Assembly (NCBI GenBank): GCA_964017145.1
Contig: OZ024842.1
Span: 558,001-622,000, forward strand
Source: Agrocybe praecox
Taxonomy: Eukaryota > Basidiomycota > Agaricomycetes > Agaricales > Agrocybaceae
Reading direction: 5' to 3'
Length of the DNA: 64,000 nt
Positions 58,620-64,000 of this stretch are shown here, piece after piece. The first letter of the stretch is position 1. Every line of letters starts with the position of its first letter. The position numbers and the translations under genes were made by a program. The notes below the pieces were generated by a model. It was given only the letters and a program-made list of their open reading frames with translations, made no database searches and had not been told where the DNA came from.

Positions 58620-60081
58620 CGGTGGCCCGGAACCGCCAGGTTGTCTTCAGTTTTTAGTTTCTGGATTTTGATCGTTGGATTTTGATGAGTATGTAATACT
58701 CTTCTTGCCGTCGGCTAACTACCTTATGTCATCCCGTTGATCATCATCGTAGGTAACGTTTAGAGCTCATTGGCCCTCATATCCTTAGATATTATGTATT
58801 ATAGCTCTCGCCTTTCATTCCCAGTGCTGAGTGCTGAGCTTCAATACTCTGTTGAACGCCCTGAGCATATGCGTATGCCCGAGTGTGCACCCGTGGGAAG
58901 CCATCGGTGATATCGGCGAGACTTGGTAATTTTCATAAACGAGGAACATAAAAGATGTGGTTTTGGTTATTCCTCTCTTGAGTATAAGTCCTTTATGTCC
59001 TAAAAAATTCAAACACTTGGCCTGATGTCAGTATACTATACTTCTACTCGATTAAATATTGTTTACTAGGGAATAAATATTATTTTGGCTCAGCAGTAAC
59101 CAGTGAGCAAGGATTCTGGCGATAACATTACAGTCAAAGCTGCTACATACCTTTGTCAAATTTTTTTAGATGGATTGCGGTAGTGCAACAATATTATAAA
59201 GGGAATTGAGCATACAGGAAGCTTGCAGTGGTTCGTCATATTCTAGAGGTACAAGGTTGGTTTTGTCGCTAATCATCGTTCAGAGAAGATACAGCGCATT
59301 GTTCTAGCTTTTAAAAACTAATCAGAATTTTAATCAATCGTTCTACTGTGGCTAACTGGTCCCATTATATCAATAATAGTACCCAATGGGTGTCGGATAG
59401 TATCCACAATAGTGCTCTGAGTAGAGGCATGGCGGGAATTGGAGGGCCGTAGCTTATATCGTGGTGGAGCAGGGCTTGATTTTTGAACAAACACACTGTA
59501 AAAGACCTGAAAAAATTTAAGTTCTAGTGTGGGTACGACCTCGGGAGCCCATATTATCCTATACGAGAATTTCGACACCAGTAGGTAGACTACTAATATT
59601 TTTAGGGCTTAATAAAATCGTGTCATACGATAAAACTTTATGCTTTTTTGTCCATGCAATTTCCGAGTCAGTTATTTGTCAGTTAAGCCTGGACATTATT
59701 CATATCAGGAGCCGCCTTCTACCAATGACTGTACTATATACCATTATCAAACAGATCCGAGGGGATAGTATATCAATATTTCTACTTAGCACGCATAGGT
59801 AGTTTATTAGACCACAAATGAACAAATTATAGACTGATACTCCCGTAAATATTATAATATCATACATTTAACTGCTTGTATAAGGACACTGTTGCCCTTT
59901 TCCCCTTCAACGGCTTGAAACGAAGGTCAGAAGAAACCGTGGGAATGTGGAAAAGATGGACCGGCACCTCGGCATGAACATGACACGAGCCGGGAACACT
60001 GCCTTGCTCTCACGTCAGCACATCAAAACATCAAAATCAGAAACTGAAAACTGAAAACAACCTGGCGGTTCCGGGCCACCG
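58620..60081. mobile_element. non-autonomous DNA transposon with terminal inverted repeats
   Basis: Left end CGGTGGCCCGGAACCGCCAG and right end its exact reverse complement. The inverted match extends about 50 bases with a few mismatches (through TTTCAGTTT and TTTCTGATTTTGAT-like sequence). Flanking TA on both sides (58618-58619 and 60082-60083) fits a TA target duplication, though GTAC is also duplicated. The 1462-base interior is AT-rich with no transposase-like frame. A TA target would suggest Tc1/mariner-like mobilisation; that assignment is inference. Confidence 0.75.
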
Positions 60082-60083
60082 TA

Positions 60084-60540
60084 CCACGCGTCCTGTAAAT
60101 GACGTGATCTCGATCCTCGAGAATGAGTCGTCAGGTCATGATAAACTTCTCCACCGACAACAACATTGATGCCATATTACAACGAAAGAATTCTGCAGCA
60201 AGTACCCGGAAGAAAATAAGACCTGTGAGAGCATGAAGAGGAGTCGTCTATGAGGACCAGGAGCTTGCAAGCTGCATGGACCTATCAATAACGAACGAGA
60301 GTTTGTCTTCAACTTCCGCTGTTTTGCGCAACAATTCCAGGAATGAGACTTGACAGAGTCGTATCGGGAGATCTATTCTCAGGTCAACGACGTCTCATCT
60401 CACACACATTTGTTATTTCTGTCTGCAACAATCAACTTTTACGCTTCCATCATCTTCGGCCTATCTCACAACTCCTCGACAAGTGCCAAAATGTTTCCTA
60501 TAGTGCGCGTCACAGCGCGTCACTTTCCCCCTTGCCCTCC
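60084..60540. other. gap right of the transposon, no gene recognised
   Basis: Only short open frames are seen. From about 60530 the sequence enters the repeated module with CATGACGTCGACGCTCAACG. Confidence 0.35.
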
Positions 60541-61400
60541 ATGACGTCGACGCTCAACGTTCAACGTACGCAACCATCATCGCGATCAACTTTTTTTTCA
60601 TTTCGCGCTTCTCCCGCCAACTCCATCCTACCGATCATCCTTGAGCTTGAACAGCCCTCTCCCTCTTTCCACCATCATCGACGAGAGCCGTACGACTTAC
60701 CACTGACGAGGATGTTCGTCATCCGTTCAGCGGCGAGCAACAAAGACGAGGAGGATAATACTCACACCATCGCCCAATTCTACGTCGTTTGTCCAACTGC
60801 AAGATTCATAAGGAGCCCACGTCTTCAGAACTACTGTTGCGGGAATAGGTGTGTTTGGTACTTTCAAGACCGAGACCATTCCAAAACTCACCTCGATATG
60901 CTCTAGCTTCAACGTTTCAATCCCAAAACCTCCCATTCAACCACGGCTGTGCGCAAAGAGTGTCAGTCGGCGCGTACAACGAAAGCCTACGACTTACAGA
61001 TGACGAGAGGAGTCGTCGTTGCTGTCGTTTGTGATACACCAACGACGGCGTTCTGGAACGCCGTGAGACAGACGATGCTGGATGGAAGGGGTATGTTCGC
61101 GCCCGGAACTGCGAACCTTTCCACGGAGAGAATCAGTCGACGATTACATCGAGAAGCTGCAACTCACCCATCGTCAACGCGGACTGCATTTGAGGTATCC
61201 CATCCCGACGTTTGCTCGTAGTTTCCACCATCGGATTCTGCACACAGACATTCAGTCGCAGAAAATCAGACGGGAGGCGCACGACTCACCAATGCCTCTT
61301 GACATTTCCTTGCATCTTTCACCTTCCATCCACGCCAATCATCCGGCAATAGAGCTTCTAACATCGTCCTCCGAAGTGTCCCCCCATCTCGATTGACCCA
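60540..61400 (-). pseudogene. family M, copy 5
   Basis: Exon pieces as in copy 3: LPDDWRGWKVEDARK-type first exon near 61350, then ESDGGNYEQTSGWDTSNAV (61170-61240), VPGANIPLPSSIVCLTAF (about 61100), then a stop within the VVEWE-type exon (GLKR then TGA near 60925). A 28-base deletion near 60840 removes part of an intron. It diverges from gene X at 61503, as copy 3 does at 38905. Confidence 0.42.
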
Positions 61401-61502
61401 GATTCAAGGTGCTGGCCCCCTTTACAGTATTCCGTTTTTACAATTGACGCCTCGAGGCGGTGATTACGAGGGATAGATACATACATTTATCCATATTTTG
61501 AA

Positions 61503-63960
61503 ATGTCGGATTCTATCTCTCATCATCCTGAACTTTCACCACCACCAGTACCACCATCGTCATCTACGACCAAGGTGCAGATCTCTGCTGAACAAGGTGC
61601 ATCGGTTTTTCTATTATCACATTTGTTCCTATGCTTACTCTCTTTCCGATGTTTAGCCTTAACGAGAGTGAGTGGGTTGGACGAACAAAAACGGGCACGG
61701 TATGGACATCGAGATACGAACAGCCCAGGTTTGTTCAGTCCGAAGGTCAACTCTTCATCCGAACAGCAACAACAGCAACAAATTTCATCACCGCCTTCTT
61801 CCTCTACTGCATCTTCATCTACCTCCTCGCTGTCCTTCTCTTCGTCATCATCCTTGAGTGAATCACAGCATCATCTTCCTCATACACACAACTCCTTTAG
61901 TAGCCTGAACACGCAAATTACATACACACCACCATCACGTCGTCCTCGCACGCCGCGCACTCCACTACGCAGCTCGACCACTCCACAGCTTCATCTACAT
62001 AACTCTCATACATCGCCTCGCCCTGGCCCCCCTTTCCAGCGCCTACTTGAGCCATTCGCCAAGTCTGTTAGTGCACTTACGTCCTCACCCACTGAGGCAT
62101 TCACATGTACCTACCTCCGGTACTGCCAATGCTAACAACACAAACACGATTTTTCACCTGATGCGCCTCTAACCTCTTCGCCCACCCCACTCTCCCCTCC
62201 GCTGAGTACCTTCTCATCATCGCCTAATCCCAATAATGCCGCCACGGGTGTACCACTGTCTGTGGCCGCTGCTATTGCTGGTACGCAGAAAGGGAGGAAA
62301 AGAAGGCCGTTGAATACCCCGTTGGTGTGTGCCAAACAGCAGGAGGAAGAGCTGACAAGAGGGTCGTTCTTATTTCGCATCGCTATGAGCAACCCTAGGT
62401 CAATGTCTCCTGGTGCATCGTCTCTTTCCGGTTCTGCGTCTGGGTCACGGTCAAGGGAGGTCGAGCAAAGATCCGGACGGTCAACGTCGAAGTCAAATGA
62501 TTCAAGGAGTACTTATGGAGGCGACGCTGATATGGACATGGAGTAGAGGGCCGTTCTGCCCTCAACACCATTGCAGAGAAATGGATGGGGAAGGCCGAGC
62601 GAGCAACAAGAACAGCAGTACCAACCGACGTACTCAAGGTCTCGTTCAGCCTACGCAGAGTCTGCATCTAGCCCAAGGAGCACATTCCATTCTCCATCGC
62701 CGTTAAGAAGGCAACCGCAGAGACAATCGTCCTCACAGCGCCAACAACGACCATCACCTCTTCCTCTTTCCAATAACGTAAATTCCACCCCTGATCACAT
62801 TGCTGCGCCCGACACACCCAATTCAGCAAGTCTGCAAAGACATCACACGGTTCATTCTTTGCCTTCGTATCGACGAAATGGAGGTGGAGTTGGAGGCGCT
62901 ACGACCCCTGATACAACCCCCAGCAAGCAAACGGCGGGTTTGAGAGCCGGAAGTCGTCCACCGCCTATGGATCTGTACAACCACCACCAGCAATTAAATT
63001 CTCCTCGACGTCTCCAGCAGCAGCAAGTGCAAACTTATCATCAATCTTAAGGTCTTAACCCTACGTCACCTGGAGAGCCACTTGTCATGACGCCACATGA
63101 ACAAGTGCTAAGAGCAAGGTTGGCGAGAGTTTTGGAGGCTGGTAAAGTCGTCGAGAGAGAGGAGAGGGAAAGGAGGAGGAGCAAGAGTCGAGGTGGGACA
63201 GTGAATGAGGTTAGAGATGAGGAAGGTGGTTGGCCTTGGAGGGAAAGAGAACAGAGAAGAAGAGTCATGGATATCGATTCTACTGGTTCGCCAAGGATAT
63301 CCCATGAGGGCCATAGTAGGACCAGGAGCAAGACTGATTCGGTTCTCCCATCGCTGTCAAGTGCTACTGGCATACCCTTGCCCACAACACTAAAGAGGAG
63401 CACGACCACGCCTGCTGCCCCCGCTAACTTATCAGCATCGAAAATTCCAGTAAGGAAGCAAGCTAGGATTGGAACTACGCCATCTCTCGAAGGCGGCGAA
63501 GACGGTGACGAGGAAGGCGAAGATGGGGATTTGAGGCTCATTACCCCATCACCTACAAGTCAAGTTATCCCGCTAACGTCACTCCAAGAGGTGGAAAACT
63601 AGGTGGTCTTGGTGCAACCAAGAGGCCAAAACATGCACCCGTGCAACAAGATCAGCAGAATGACGATGATTCCAACTCATCATGCTCGTCGTCGAATTCT
63701 TCCTTCATCAGGATCAACGCTGAGGGTGACAGCACCGTTCTTCCTCATCTGCGTCGTCTCATGACGATAATGATATTAATACACCCCCATCTCCCACACT
63801 GTTCTCCCACCGGCCACAATTTAATGCTTGAAAGGCTTCCGCTAGGTGCAGAGCCATCGAAGGCTATGTGAGCTTTGCCAGCATTGAGGGCTTGGGCGAG
63901 CCTCCTGCGGACCCTTTGTCGCCTAATGACCAAGTCTCTGATGACAGAAATTATTATCCA
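61503..63960 (+). pseudogene. gene X: long Ser/Pro/Gln-rich protein, broken
   Basis: Most complete copy of X. Exon 1 MSDSISHHPELSPPP..., intron about 61596-61658, then LTRVSGLDEQKRARYGHRD, Gln and Ser runs and TPPSRRPRTPRTPLRSS to about 62080. The frame then shifts (about 62090-62160). It continues SPTPLSPPLSTFSSSPN, VPLSVAAAIAGTQKGRKRRP, then DMDME and an in-frame TAG at 62545; RAVLPSTPLQRNGWGRPSEQ; Pro/Ser/Gln-rich sequence to TAA at 63048; then VMTPHEQVLRARLARVLEAG and an acidic GEDGDEEGEDGD run. Composition suggests a nuclear regulatory protein; I do not assign a family. Two stops and a frameshift mark it as a pseudogene. Confidence 0.6.
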
Positions 63961-64000
63961 TGGGCGCATTAGGTGGGTGGACGAAGAGGTTGCTTGACGT

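Noticed and set aside
63087..63602. Gene X as a Whi5/Nrm1-type cell-cycle repressor because of VLRARLARVL
   Set aside because: The resemblance is one short helical motif and composition only; not enough to assign.
1..64000. tRNA, rRNA and LTR retrotransposon search by eye
   Set aside because: No tRNA-like cloverleaf, rRNA sequence, reverse transcriptase motif or paired long terminal repeats were noticed. A covariance-model or HMM search would be needed to exclude them.

Overview
The window looks like genomic DNA from a mushroom-forming basidiomycete (Agaricomycetes). Introns are short (about 50-60 nt) with GTRAGT-type donors and CTRAC/CTTAC branch sites. The recognisable families fit too: basidiomycete NACHT NLR-like proteins, a multi-pass DUF6535 protein, a G-patch/R3H splicing factor of SQS1 type and a CAMK-like kinase. 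No family name comes from a database search; all are from motif recognition.

The window is a segmentally duplicated immune-receptor-like cluster. Four NACHT genes lie on the minus strand: NLR1 183-3748, NLR2 27136-30646, NLR3 40401-43872, NLR4 50713-54236. By eye each can be spliced from eight exons into one uninterrupted reading frame of 1052, 1034, 1017 and 1036 residues. In all four the first intron needs a GC donor. One intact DUF6535 membrane-protein gene (12670-16176, minus, six exons, 1068 residues) lies between NLR1 and NLR2.

Almost everything else is decayed. There are copies of a signal-peptide/His-rich membrane protein gene (called beta here), an SQS1-like gene, a CAMK-like kinase, a Ser/Pro-rich gene X, and an unidentified multi-exon family M. 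Each carries frameshifts, stops, truncations or fusions. The order SQS1 - beta - shared promoter module - kinase - X fragment - NLR occurs at about 16.7-30.8 kb and again, rearranged, at about 44.0-54.4 kb. Within it about 2 kb (24750-26712 versus 48311-50273) looks essentially identical. Another duplicated pair is M plus tandem promoter-like units (8.4-12.2 kb versus 31.1-34.4 kb). A third is M plus the gene X amino end (38.0-39.4 kb versus 60.5-62.0 kb). A non-autonomous DNA transposon with inverted ends and TA flanks lies at 58620-60081.

Most interesting point: the DUF6535 protein and the NLRs share the same short amino-terminal motif, without gaps, of the form N-[LV]-[LIV]-[VI]-[ST]-G-G-x-F. 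In the NLRs it sits on its own small first exon. A receptor and a membrane protein encoded side by side and sharing a short amino-terminal motif is the layout of amyloid-signalling NLR/effector pairs known from ascomycetes (NWD2/HET-S). I infer that this cluster may be a comparable system with DUF6535 as the membrane-acting partner.
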